A DNA stretch of 64,000 bases, taken from Aerococcus urinaehominis (GTDB lineage: Bacteria; Bacillota; Bacilli; Lactobacillales; Aerococcaceae). A program made the translations under genes and the position numbers. The first letter of the stretch is position 1; every line of letters begins with the position of its first letter. This document shows positions 1-8,321 of this stretch, piece after piece. The notes beneath the pieces were generated by a model. The model did not search any database, had not been told where the DNA came from, and saw only the letters and a program-made list of their open reading frames with translations. The stretch spans positions 124,001 through 188,000 of the forward strand of contig NZ_CP014163.1 in the NCBI RefSeq assembly GCF_001543245.1, in the 5' to 3' direction.

Positions 1-1
1 T

Positions 2-1000
2 GCATATCGTTTGGATATCAATAAGGAGCGTAAAGGTAAGTTTGTTAGTAAGCCAACAGCTTTTATCAACGGGAATAATCCTGATCAACCTGTTGATGTC
101 GTTATTGTTGATGAAGCGCACCTATTATGGACCCAGGGTAAGCAGTCTTACCAGGGTGAAAACCAGTTATTAGACTTAATCGAACGCGCTAAGTTGGTTG
201 TAGCAGTCTTTGATAAGCAACAAATTATGTCAACCGAGCAATACCTGCAAGACAAGGATATAACGGCTATGGAAGACTATGCGAGAGAAAACGGAAAGCT
301 GATTGAACTAAAAAATCAGATGCGGATTAATGCGAATGCGGAAACAGTCGCTTGGATCAGAGCCTTAGTAGATGAACAAATCATTGATCCGATTCCAGAA
401 GATGACCACTATGAATTGAAAATTTTTGAAAATCCATGTGATTTAGAAGCAGCCATTAAAGTTAAAGCGCAGGACCAAGACAGGGGAATATCTAGAGTGA
501 TTGCTACCTATGATTGGCCTTATATTGGCGGTAACCCCCCAGAAAATCAAGATCAGTGGATGGTTGAAATTGGTTATACGGATGCTCATGGTAACCATCT
601 AACCTGGGCCAAACCTTGGAATTACCAAGTAAAAAATAAAAAGCGGGGGACAGGTCATCTATCGTGGGCAGAGCAAGAACAAACTATTAATGAAGTTGGT
701 TCAACTTTCAGTGTACAGGGCTTCGATTTAAATTATGCCGGCTTAATAATTGGTCCCTCAGTTAAATATCGTAACGGACGTCTTGTTTTTGATCCATCAG
801 CTTCCAAAAACAAGAAAGCAACTCGGAATCGTACCATTGATAAAGTAAATAAAATCAGTGTAAATCCAGCTGAAGAACTCTTGCGTAATGAATTAAACGT
901 ACTGATTACACGAGGGGTCAATGGTCTCTATATCTACGCGGTAGATGACCAATTAAGATCAGCCCTGTTAGAAGCTGCCAAGCAACAAAGGCCCTTATAG
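2..1000 (+). CDS. DUF2075 (Schlafen group 3-like) helicase-domain protein, 5' end outside window
   Basis: The reading frame is open from the first bases, so the start lies upstream; the TTG at 11 is only an internal codon. The visible C-terminal part has a Walker B-like segment VVIVDEAHLLW, a QMRIN segment and a C-terminal LNVLITRG segment. These are typical of the DUF2075 P-loop ATPase/helicase family. Family members often carry an N-terminal GIY-YIG nuclease domain, which cannot be checked here. The gene sits 23 bp before a MazG-like pyrophosphohydrolase and probably shares its transcript. I infer a nucleic-acid-processing or defence-related role; the substrate is unknown. Confidence 0.75.
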   Translation, partial: AYRLDINKERKGKFVSKPTAFINGNNPDQPVDVVIVDEAHLLWTQGKQSYQGENQLLDLIERAKLVVAVFDKQQIMSTEQYLQDKDITAMEDYARENGKLIELKNQMRINANAETVAWIRALVDEQIIDPIPEDDHYELKIFENPCDLEAAIKVKAQDQDRGISRVIATYDWPYIGGNPPENQDQWMVEIGYTDAHGNHLTWAKPWNYQVKNKKRGTGHLSWAEQEQTINEVGSTFSVQGFDLNYAGLIIGPSVKYRNGRLVFDPSASKNKKATRNRTIDKVNKISVNPAEELLRNELNVLITRGVNGLYIYAVDDQLRSALLEAAKQQRPL

Positions 1001-1023
1001 CATACAAAATCAAGGAGGTTATT

Positions 1024-1353
1024 ATGAATCCAGAATTAATGAATGCCATCAACAAATTCCGTGACGACCGTGATTGGCGCCAGTTTCATAATGAAAAGGA
1101 CTTGGCCTTGTCCATTTCACTTGAAGCAAATGAACTTTTAGAAATCTACCAATGGAAGTCAGCTGAGGAGGGCAACCAAGACCGCGAACACCTGGCTGAA
1201 GAACTAGCTGATGTCCTAATCTACAGTCTGATGCTGGCTGACAATTTAGGCTTTGATGTTGATGAAATTATCCAGGCTAAATTAGTTAAGAATGCACAAA
1301 AATATCCGGTTGAAAAGGCGAAAGCTAGCCGTCGTAAGTATAACCAACTCTAA
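1024..1353 (+). CDS. MazG-like nucleotide pyrophosphohydrolase
   Basis: A 109-residue all-alpha NTP pyrophosphohydrolase of the MazG/dCTPase superfamily, expected to hydrolyse (d)NTPs to NMP and pyrophosphate. The metal-binding signature is present: EANE at residues 34-37 and EELAD at 59-63, which gives the ExxE...ExxD pattern. The length fits the small single-domain members. An AAGGAGG site lies 7 bases before the ATG. It directly follows the DUF2075 helicase-like gene and ends at a bidirectional terminator. Pairing with a helicase-like protein suggests nucleotide-pool housekeeping or defence, but the substrate cannot be read from the sequence. Confidence 0.85.
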   Translation: MNPELMNAINKFRDDRDWRQFHNEKDLALSISLEANELLEIYQWKSAEEGNQDREHLAEELADVLIYSLMLADNLGFDVDEIIQAKLVKNAQKYPVEKAKASRRKYNQL

Positions 1354-1390
1354 GCTGGTGAGCTTAGAAAAATATAAATAAAACACATAA

Positions 1391-1429
1391 AAAGCACCGC
1401 CGACTAGATAAAATAATCGGCGGTGCTTT
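1391..1429. terminator. Bidirectional intrinsic terminator
   Basis: The arms AAAGCACCGCCGA and TCGGCGGTGCTTT are 13-nt perfect complements around a 13-nt loop, with A/T runs on both sides. It lies between the convergent MazG-like and GRAM-domain genes and serves both. Confidence 0.85.
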
Positions 1430-1432
1430 GTG

Positions 1433-1840
1433 TTATTTGGCTAATTGGAGAGCTTTTTGGATATCTTCTAGCCATGATTGCCCCTTGTAGACGACAAAAA
1501 CATAGCGATCTTCAGTAGTGGTTACCATAATATGTTGGCTAATTTTCATGTCCTCGATTAATTCAACCTGGCTAATGGTATGAAGGGGAATCTGGTAGAC
1601 CTTGATATCTAAATTAAGGTGATGGGGGACAAAGTAAAGGGAGTGATCAGTTAAGATGAGATGGCCTCCACTGGCAGCATTCTGCTTTAACTTATTTGGT
1701 AAGAGATGTCTCATCACGGCAACTAACTTAGAGTCGTGGTTATTATCCTGGTCGGTAAAGTAGTTGGCTTGGCCATTACGTATAATGTTTTCTCCTTGGG
1801 CGATGTGATGGCCATATATTTCAATGCCTTCATTTGTCAT
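1433..1840 (-). CDS. GRAM/PH-like domain protein
   Basis: A 135-residue cytosolic protein with no signal peptide or membrane segment. Residues 55-130 follow the GRAM (PH-like) pattern: a GGHLILTDHSLYFVPHH segment, then IPLHTISQVEL, then a beta-rich VTTTEDRYVFVVY and a closing helix SWLEDIQKAL. GRAM domains are PH-like folds often linked to membranes or lipids; the bacterial versions lack a defined function. It is monocistronic, sharing the terminator at 1391-1429 with the convergent gene. Confidence 0.65.
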   Translation of the reverse strand: MTNEGIEIYGHHIAQGENIIRNGQANYFTDQDNNHDSKLVAVMRHLLPNKLKQNAASGGHLILTDHSLYFVPHHLNLDIKVYQIPLHTISQVELIEDMKISQHIMVTTTEDRYVFVVYKGQSWLEDIQKALQLAK

Positions 1841-1934
1841 TTTTAATTCCTCCCATGAATTTGACAGATATATGTGACCTTACACTTATATTTTAGAGCT
1901 TTGATAGACAAGATACAATAATCCAGCTTAGCAA

Positions 1935-1971
1935 AAAGCACAGCTACTTTCGTATAAAGTAGCTGTGCTTT
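1935..1971 (-). terminator. Intrinsic terminator of the LysM/CAP gene
   Basis: The 16-nt arms AAAGCACAGCTACTTT and their complement flank a 5-nt loop. The minus-strand copy is followed by a T run. It lies 29 bp after the stop of the minus-strand gene at 2000. Confidence 0.8.
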
Positions 1972-1999
1972 CTTATTTCACTTAAAGTTTCTTGTCAAA

Positions 2000-4327
2000 T
2001 TATTGGACATTGTTGAGCGTAGCCGCTGCAGTTTCATTAGTTGCCGCAGGCTGGCTATTTGTTGGACTAGCTGGTTCAGGTGTGGTTGTTGCAACGTCGG
2101 CAATGACCTCACCAGTAGCTAATTCACCTTCAAGTGTTTGAATATCTGCTAGGGCTGGACCATGATTAATGCTTGTATACATGTCTTTTTGTTCTGTTAA
2201 GCGTTCATCATAGCTTGCAAGCGCATGAACTGGTGGTGTATCAGCAGCATTAGATCCTTGGTAATTGTAATTTTGTGTCCCGTAGTATTGCACAACAGTT
2301 GCCCCGTAGAAGCCATTAGCATCAGCTTCAGGCGCTAAGTAGACGCCAGTTCCCACTTGATCCCATCTGCTATCTAGCATTTGGCGACGGTGACCACGGT
2401 TAGGGGTATTGACATCACTAAACCAACCATTTACCACATTCTCAGCGACTTTATCAGCATTAGCTGCATCCAAATTAATTGGGAGAGTTTGCGCAAAGCT
2501 AGCTAAGTTGGCTAAAGCATAAGGTTGACCCTGTGGCACTAAGACAGCATTATTCTGTTTAGGAGCTATCTGGGTAATATAGCCAGCGTCTAATAGGTGT
2601 TGGCCATCATATGCATGAGTCAGGCCTCGGTTATTTTCTCCTAAGAATTGCGCATTGGCGGCCCCAGCTTGGTTAAGCAAGTTGTTACTTGCTGTCGCCG
2701 GTAAATTATTAGCACGACGTAAATTAGCAACTAAGTTGTTGACACGGGCAGCTACACGCTCATTAAAGGCCTTATAGGCAGCTAGGTCATAGACACCATG
2801 TTTGGTTGGTGCCGGCTCCGGAGTAGGTACCGGATTTGGTGTTGGCTCTGGCTCCGGAGTAGGTACTGGATTAGGTGTTGGTACTGGTTCCGGAGTAGGT
2901 ACTGGATTAGGTGTTGGTACTGGTTCCGGAGTAGGTACCGGATCTGGCGTTGGGTCTGGATCTGGGGTAGGCACTGGATGCGGTGTTGGTACTGGTTCAG
3001 GAGTCGGCTCTGGATTCGGAGTAGGGACTGGCTCCGGCGTTGTTTCTGGTTCAGGCGTAGGCACTGGATTCGGAGTTGGTTCTGGCTCTGGAGTAGGTAC
3101 TGGATTAGGTGTTGGTTCCGGATTTGGTGTACTTGTACCCGGTGTTGGCATCGGTTCAGAGTCTGGAGCCGTTGTCCTCTGGTCAGGAGTCGGCTTAACA
3201 GTTGGTGTTGTTGTCCCCGTATCAGGAGTTGTCGCACCCGGATTAGGGGTTGGAGCAGGCTCTGGCGATGGTTGCGATGTCGGCGTAGGAGTCGGTGTAG
3301 TTATACCAGGATTTGGTGCTGGTTTAGTGGTAGTGGTAACCGGTGCCGAACTACCGGTATCTGCTTGTGATTGCGGTTGAGTGCCAGTGTTGGTGTCTGT
3401 TTGGTTAGGTCCTTTTTGACCTTGGTCACCTGACTGGTCTTTAGCTGAGTTACCAGCTTGGTCATTCTTAGCTACATCTTGATTTTCAGTGCCAGCAGGA
3501 CTAGTATTTTTGTCGTCTTGGCCTGACTGATGCGCATCATCATTTGAGTGGGTATCATTGCTGGCAATTTGCTTACCAGCTTGGTTTTCTTCAGTCTTTT
3601 TATTGGCTTCACCAGTAGCTGGATTAGGAACAACTGGCACAAGCGGATTTAAGGCCAAGTCTTTGTCAAGGACTGGACTAGGATCAAATGGTGTGCCTGG
3701 TACTGGGCTGCCAGCAATCGGTCCAAAGGCATCCCATAGGGGTGACTGGGCATTCAGCAGTGGGGCCAAGCCAGCAGCTGGACCGACCACAGCACCGGCT
3801 GCCAGCTGGTCTAGCATATTGTTGATGCTGGAAACTAAGCCTGAAATGCCCTGTTCAGCATCCACCACACCAGCTAAAATATCGCCAGTTACTAATTTGT
3901 CATCTTTTTTCAGTTGGTTTTTCTCAGCTAAATCAGCAACTTCTTGGTCAGTTGCCTTGGCTAACAGGGCGAGGGTATCGCCAGGTTGGACGACATACAC
4001 ATCTAAATCAGCATCTTTTTGCCGTTTAATATCTTTTTTGACATCATCTACTGTCCGGTCCTTGGCTTCCTGGTCGTCAAGATTTAGGGCCCGCTTGATT
4101 TCAGCTTGGACCTGGTCATCTTTAACCAAGTCTGCTTTTTTATCAAAGTTAGCAAGCTTTTCATCCTTGTCGGCTTTAACGATAACAACCTGGTCATCAT
4201 TATTGGCCGCAACTCGGCTAACACTGCCGACTGCTGCTAGGCTAGTCACTAATAAAACGGCTACCCATGTGCCCTTGACCTTCTTTAAGAGCTTACGGGT
4301 TTTCACTTCTTTGTGTGGCTGGAACAT
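2000..4327 (-). CDS. Secreted LysM / proline-repeat / CAP-domain surface protein
   Basis: A 775-residue exported protein. The N-terminus (basic RKLLKKVKGTW then a hydrophobic stretch, cleavage probably near VAA/NND) resembles a degenerate KxYKxGKxW-type signal peptide. One LysM domain lies at about 109-155 (VYVVQPGDTLALLAKAT) and should bind peptidoglycan. Residues about 325-515 are a proline-rich spacer of PTPEPVPTPNP-type units. A CAP/SCP domain follows (about 520-700; NRGHRRQML). There is no LPXTG motif, so attachment is likely non-covalent through LysM. An AGGAGG site lies just before the ATG. CAP proteins have varied roles; the activity here is unknown. Confidence 0.8.
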   Translation of the reverse strand: MFQPHKEVKTRKLLKKVKGTWVAVLLVTSLAAVGSVSRVAANNDDQVVIVKADKDEKLANFDKKADLVKDDQVQAEIKRALNLDDQEAKDRTVDDVKKDIKRQKDADLDVYVVQPGDTLALLAKATDQEVADLAEKNQLKKDDKLVTGDILAGVVDAEQGISGLVSSINNMLDQLAAGAVVGPAAGLAPLLNAQSPLWDAFGPIAGSPVPGTPFDPSPVLDKDLALNPLVPVVPNPATGEANKKTEENQAGKQIASNDTHSNDDAHQSGQDDKNTSPAGTENQDVAKNDQAGNSAKDQSGDQGQKGPNQTDTNTGTQPQSQADTGSSAPVTTTTKPAPNPGITTPTPTPTSQPSPEPAPTPNPGATTPDTGTTTPTVKPTPDQRTTAPDSEPMPTPGTSTPNPEPTPNPVPTPEPEPTPNPVPTPEPETTPEPVPTPNPEPTPEPVPTPHPVPTPDPDPTPDPVPTPEPVPTPNPVPTPEPVPTPNPVPTPEPEPTPNPVPTPEPAPTKHGVYDLAAYKAFNERVAARVNNLVANLRRANNLPATASNNLLNQAGAANAQFLGENNRGLTHAYDGQHLLDAGYITQIAPKQNNAVLVPQGQPYALANLASFAQTLPINLDAANADKVAENVVNGWFSDVNTPNRGHRRQMLDSRWDQVGTGVYLAPEADANGFYGATVVQYYGTQNYNYQGSNAADTPPVHALASYDERLTEQKDMYTSINHGPALADIQTLEGELATGEVIADVATTTPEPASPTNSQPAATNETAAATLNNVQ
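2806..3132. repeat. Proline-rich tandem repeat (PTPEP/PTPNP units)
   Basis: The coding strand repeats 12-18-nt units that encode (V/E)PTPEP and (V/E)PTPNP, more than ten copies. The repetition opens long glycine/valine- and arginine/tryptophan-rich frames on the opposite strand, which are artefacts. Such tracts change length by slippage and probably extend the CAP domain away from the wall. Confidence 0.85.
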
Positions 4328-4496
4328 AAAAATCCTCCTTAGTAATACATCAGTTTACACTTTATTTAATTATATTAGTTTTTCCCATAAAAGCTAGCCA
4401 AAGCTAAAGAAAAGTTTAAGGTAATCGTATATTCCGATAAATAGCCTTATTTTTAGCTAAACAAGTTCAGACTAGCCCATGTATAGTACAAGTTAT

Positions 4497-4511
4497 CCGA
4501 AAGCGCTTGAA
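4497..4511 (+). promoter_or_regulatory. Weak cre-like (CcpA) site
   Basis: CCGAAAGCGCTTGAA matches 12 of 15 positions of the cre consensus WTGNAANCGNWNNCW. It lies between the divergent LysM/CAP and CapA-like genes, about 100 bp before the latter. The match is weak. Confidence 0.25.
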
Positions 4512-4612
4512 AATTTTTGGCTAAAGTTTATCCTTAAGAGAGAGTTTGAACGATACGATTTAGCTATTAATAATTTGCCAGCTAGAATAGTCTGATTTAA
4601 GGAGTGGGGGAT

Positions 4613-5860
4613 ATGAAGAAATTTTTGCAAGGTTTAGCCGGTATCGGCCTGGCTATGTTGGTTGTGAGTTTGTTGGTGGTTGGCCTAGGCTGGTCACTAA
4701 ATCTAAGGCCAGATCCGACCGACCTGTCTAATAATAGCCGGGAAACCAGGTCAGTTAGTTCAACAAATGAAGAGGGCCAGGCCAAAACGAGCCAAGCAGC
4801 GCCAGCTGACGAGCGGCGCTTGTCTTTCTATGGGGTAGGGGACAACTTGATCCACCAGGAAATCTTTACCGAGGCCCAGCAGGCGGATGGCTCTTATGAT
4901 TTCGATTATCTCTATACTGAGGTCAAGGACCAAATCCAAGCGGCGGATATCGCCTATATCAACCAGGAGACTATTATCGGTGGAGATGAATTAGGAATTT
5001 CCGGCTATCCCGACTTTAATACTCCTGAAGACATGCGTCAGAGCGTTGTTAAGGCTGGTTTTGACCTGGTTAACGGGGCCAACAACCACACCATGGACCG
5101 AGGTGGGACTGGGGCCGAAAATACTCTGGACCTCTGGGACGAGTATGCTGACCAGGTCATTTATCTGGGTATCTACCGGTCCCAGGACGACCGGGACCGC
5201 ATCCGTGTGATTGATAAGAATGGCATCAAATTAGCTGTTATGACCTATACCTATGGGACTAACGGCATTCCCCTGGACATGCCCTGGCGGACCAACCTGA
5301 TTGATGAGGACCCGATGCGCCACGATGTGGCCCAGGCAAAGCAAGAGGCAGATGCGGTTATGGTGCTCATGCATTGGGGTGACGAGTATGCCATGACTTT
5401 GAACCAGGACCAAGTCTACTACAGCCAGCTTTTAGCTGATTTAGGAGTAGATGTGGTAGTTGGCACCCATACCCATAATCTGCAAGGCGTTGACTGGTTG
5501 GACCGGCCGGATGGCAAGCAAATGCTGGTGACCTATTCCTTGGGTAATTTTGTTTGTGCCCCATATTATCCCATTAACGGTTTAGGCGGCGCCATTAAAT
5601 TTGATATTGTCAAAACTGACGGCCAAGTCCACCTGGAAAAAGTCGAGCTACAACCGGTAGTCACTCACTTTGACCGAACTAAAGGCCAGCACGGCAACTT
5701 TAAAATCTATAATTTACAAGACTATCCTGCTGATAAAATTGCCCTTAATGGCCACCAGCTAGACTACGCCTTTTACTATGACTATGTCAGACAAATGGTG
5801 AAGCCAGAATTCTTGAACGAGGAGGTATTGGCAGGCATGAAAGCGTATTTAGATGAATAA
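4613..5860 (+). CDS. CapA-family (PGA_cap) metallophosphatase-like membrane-anchored protein
   Basis: 415 residues from the ATG at 4613, which sits 8 bases after AAGGAG; an in-frame GTG at 4604 overlaps that site and is not the start. Residues 4-30 form one membrane anchor, so the rest is extracellular. The CapA/PgsA calcineurin-like fold is marked by GVGDN (74-78), NQE (117-119), NNH (157-159), MHWG (253-256) and GTHTH (284-288). Known relatives are needed for poly-gamma-glutamate capsule or act as wall-associated phosphoesterases. No pgsBC genes lie nearby, so a capsule role is not supported here. Confidence 0.8.
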   Translation: MKKFLQGLAGIGLAMLVVSLLVVGLGWSLNLRPDPTDLSNNSRETRSVSSTNEEGQAKTSQAAPADERRLSFYGVGDNLIHQEIFTEAQQADGSYDFDYLYTEVKDQIQAADIAYINQETIIGGDELGISGYPDFNTPEDMRQSVVKAGFDLVNGANNHTMDRGGTGAENTLDLWDEYADQVIYLGIYRSQDDRDRIRVIDKNGIKLAVMTYTYGTNGIPLDMPWRTNLIDEDPMRHDVAQAKQEADAVMVLMHWGDEYAMTLNQDQVYYSQLLADLGVDVVVGTHTHNLQGVDWLDRPDGKQMLVTYSLGNFVCAPYYPINGLGGAIKFDIVKTDGQVHLEKVELQPVVTHFDRTKGQHGNFKIYNLQDYPADKIALNGHQLDYAFYYDYVRQMVKPEFLNEEVLAGMKAYLDE

Positions 5861-5889
5861 AAATAGTTTATTTTTATTTTACGAAAGCG

Positions 5890-5933
5890 AAAAACTAGCC
5901 GCCAGCCATAGAGGGCCGGGGGCTAGTTTTTTT
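5890..5933. terminator. Intrinsic terminator after CapA-like gene
   Basis: AAAAACTAGCC and GGCTAGTTTTT arms flank a GC-rich inner part, followed by a T run on the plus strand. The convergent gene ends just beyond it at 5946. Confidence 0.75.
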
Positions 5934-5945
5934 ATGCAGTAGTCA

Positions 5946-6596
5946 TCATTGTTTTATGACCGCCGCTTTTATCATTTCGGTGGCCTGGGGACTGATTTCG
6001 CTTAAGTCAAACCATAGTCCCCCGTAGCCGGCCGCTAATAAGTCTTCTTGTAAGGCTATCAGGTCTGCGAGTGGTAATTCATCACCAAAACGTGACACCA
6101 CTTCTTGCAATGAAGCCAATTCAGAGAAATCAAAGCCGGTTTCGGGAAGCATACCGTTATCTTTTAATTCCTGAACATTATAAAAAATAGGGCGCTCATA
6201 ATCTAACTCTAAACGCGCCTGGTCAGCCCTCATAAACCAGCACGCCGAGCATTGGCAAAGTTGACCGGCGAGGGGATCATAATCTTTGTAGTTAAATTGA
6301 ATCATACCATTAAGCTGGTGGGGATTATTTTCACCTAGGTCCGAGAACAAAATCTGCTCTAGTGTATAAGAAAAGCTATTACGCCCTTGGCCGGTAAAAG
6401 GGAAATCAAGGATATAGCAGTCATAGTCACCAGGCTGAATACGCTGGTCATAATCGAGGCTGGTAAGGTCTTCAGAAATTTTAGGACCATAGTAGTCGTC
6501 TTGCAGAGTAGCGATAAAGCGTGCAATCTTTTCTACATCCGGTCTAGAGGAAGCAACAATAGAGAGCGTGCCGTTAACAAGGGTGTCATTTGCCAT
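5946..6596 (-). CDS. Hypothetical cytosolic protein
   Basis: 216 residues from the ATG at 6596, which has an AGAAAGGAA site 6 bases upstream; the longer frame to 6704 lacks such a site. No domain is recognised with confidence. The protein is acidic, has no signal peptide or membrane segment, and has a CxCSACW segment around residues 117-123 that could bind metal. Aromatic, glycine-poor N-terminal sequence and helical C-terminal sequence suggest a mixed alpha/beta fold. It is a single gene flanked by convergent and divergent neighbours. Confidence 0.55.
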   Translation of the reverse strand: MANDTLVNGTLSIVASSRPDVEKIARFIATLQDDYYGPKISEDLTSLDYDQRIQPGDYDCYILDFPFTGQGRNSFSYTLEQILFSDLGENNPHQLNGMIQFNYKDYDPLAGQLCQCSACWFMRADQARLELDYERPIFYNVQELKDNGMLPETGFDFSELASLQEVVSRFGDELPLADLIALQEDLLAAGYGGLWFDLSEISPQATEMIKAAVIKQ

Positions 6597-6875
6597 GATA
6601 GATTCCTTTCTAAAAAAAGCATGTGTTAAATAAACTGATTGAAATAGGTGGTAAGGCCTAAATGTCAGTTCGATATCATTTAATTTTGTAACATGCCAAG
6701 ACATATTTAAGCAAAGTATATCATGAAATTTCTGTGTCTTCTAAAAGGCCTAATTTCATATTTCCATGTATTTTATCGCTTTAAATCTCCATCCTAATAT
6801 AGGCTAAACCACACCCATAGGCTATAATTAACTTAGAAAGCGGAACCAATCGATAATAGAAAGGGTGTGTAACCA

Positions 6876-8279
6876 ATGCACAGATGGCGTGATCGCTTAT
6901 CAGCTAGTTTCAGACGTTTGACTAGCAGTGAATTTTTAGCCTTTATCATTTTGATTGCGATGATTTTATTCGCTGGTCTCTTACCTCATGGTCAGATTTT
7001 AACCATCGCGGTAGCTGTTTTGATTTATAGCCGGCCGATTTATAAGCTGTGGCAGGCTGGTCTAGTGGCGGTTTCGATAATAGGAACCTATCTCATGTTG
7101 CTAGGGGGCTGGGTAGATGAGGGCCGGGTGTACGGCTGGTTGACTATTTTAGGTCTAGTTGCTTTCCTGGCCAAGCATGGGGTGGCAGACAGTCGCCTGG
7201 GCCAGCAACGTTTGGTCCATAGTCTGATGATGGCTGGGCTTGGCTTAATAACCCTGGCTTTAACTGCCGTTATCATTGAGCTATTGCCCTTTAGTCTGCC
7301 TGACATGCTGGCTTATTTACCGTTTAACCTAGCTATTTTGGTGGCCCTCCTCTATGAGGCTGCTTCTAGTGAGGGGCAGGTCGTGGTGGTTGAGGCGGAT
7401 AATGCGACCCACCAGAACATAGGCCGTGCCCTCATGATAGCTGGTCTTTTGATAGCTGGTTTAAGTGTGCTAGCTAGTGTGACTGACTGGCAAAGCTGGC
7501 TGTCCGCCGGTTCGGCCGGGTCGACTCGGGTGGCGGGGGTGGCCTTCCTAATTGGTTTTATCACTTACCTGCTGCCCAGCCTCCATAATAAATGGCTGAT
7601 GTGGCTATTAACTGCTTGTTATTTGATGCTTCTAGGACTAGAAGCCAGCCGGAATTATGCCGCGATCTGGGCTGATGCCTGGATCTTGCTGCTGGTATTT
7701 CTCTTGATTAAAACGATTTTTGCCCTCAGTCTAACCTATTACTATGGGCAAAGAAAACTAGTCGGGCCTATGCTGTGGCAGCTGGTGCTAATTTATGGCT
7801 TACTGATTTACTTCCCAGTGTTTGGTTTAAACTACCAGGTTGAGGCTCGTATAAATGGCCTAGAAATTGGTCAAGCGCTACCAGATCACCAGACTGACCA
7901 ATATACTGGCTATTATGCAGGTGAATGGACCTATTGGCCAGACGATCCAGACCAATTCCACCCACCTACCTTAGAAAAGCAATCCAGTGGTTCAGTCCAT
8001 ATCCGGCCCGTTTACTACCGCTTGGAAGGGACGGTTAAAGATGGTCAAGTGACCTTTGATTTACAGGGACACAAGTTGTCTAAGGCAGCTCATACGGAAG
8101 CTAACCAAATTAAATTCGATGGCCAGCTCTTAGCTGACAACCAGACCTGGTTGCCACTAGATGACCAGAACTACATACTGATTAACCAGGCCAGCATCTA
8201 TGACTACCAGAAAGCCGCTGGACAAAAACCTAAAATCACAATGGAAATTCAAGCCATTCAAGCTTCATTTGCAGATTAG
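6876..8279 (+). CDS. Polytopic membrane protein with C-terminal extracytoplasmic domain, unknown function
   Basis: 467 residues. From about residue 18 to 320 there are roughly ten hydrophobic segments, in part a bacterial GtrA/DUF-like layout that I cannot assign. From about 321 the chain is soluble (NYQVEARINGLEIGQ onward), beta-rich and ends at residue 467, so a roughly 145-residue C-terminal domain probably faces outside. An AGAAAGGG site precedes the ATG. The gene is monocistronic between divergent and convergent neighbours and ends at a strong terminator. No catalytic motif was recognised. Confidence 0.6.
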   Translation: MHRWRDRLSASFRRLTSSEFLAFIILIAMILFAGLLPHGQILTIAVAVLIYSRPIYKLWQAGLVAVSIIGTYLMLLGGWVDEGRVYGWLTILGLVAFLAKHGVADSRLGQQRLVHSLMMAGLGLITLALTAVIIELLPFSLPDMLAYLPFNLAILVALLYEAASSEGQVVVVEADNATHQNIGRALMIAGLLIAGLSVLASVTDWQSWLSAGSAGSTRVAGVAFLIGFITYLLPSLHNKWLMWLLTACYLMLLGLEASRNYAAIWADAWILLLVFLLIKTIFALSLTYYYGQRKLVGPMLWQLVLIYGLLIYFPVFGLNYQVEARINGLEIGQALPDHQTDQYTGYYAGEWTYWPDDPDQFHPPTLEKQSSGSVHIRPVYYRLEGTVKDGQVTFDLQGHKLSKAAHTEANQIKFDGQLLADNQTWLPLDDQNYILINQASIYDYQKAAGQKPKITMEIQAIQASFAD

Positions 8280-8280
8280 T

Positions 8281-8321
8281 AAAAATGGTCCACCCGATTT
8301 AAATGGGTGGACCATTTTTTT
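8281..8321. terminator. Bidirectional intrinsic terminator
   Basis: Arms AAAAATGGTCCACCC and GGGTGGACCATTTTT are 15-nt perfect complements around a 9-nt loop with T runs either way. It separates convergent genes ending at 8279 and 8320. Confidence 0.85.

Noticed and set aside
2806-3132. Possible CRISPR-like array
   Set aside because: Units are contiguous, in frame and lack spacers; it is a protein repeat.
2798-3380. Long plus-strand open frames rich in Gly-Val or Arg-Trp
   Set aside because: They are the complement of the proline-repeat coding region of the minus-strand gene; no ribosome site and extreme composition.
3558-4397. 279-codon plus-strand open frame
   Set aside because: It lies wholly over the real LysM/CAP gene and its leader, has no ribosome site and a Ser/Ala-rich shadow composition.
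4613-5860. Poly-gamma-glutamate capsule operon
   Set aside because: Only a CapA-like gene is present; pgsB, pgsC and pgsE-like genes are absent.
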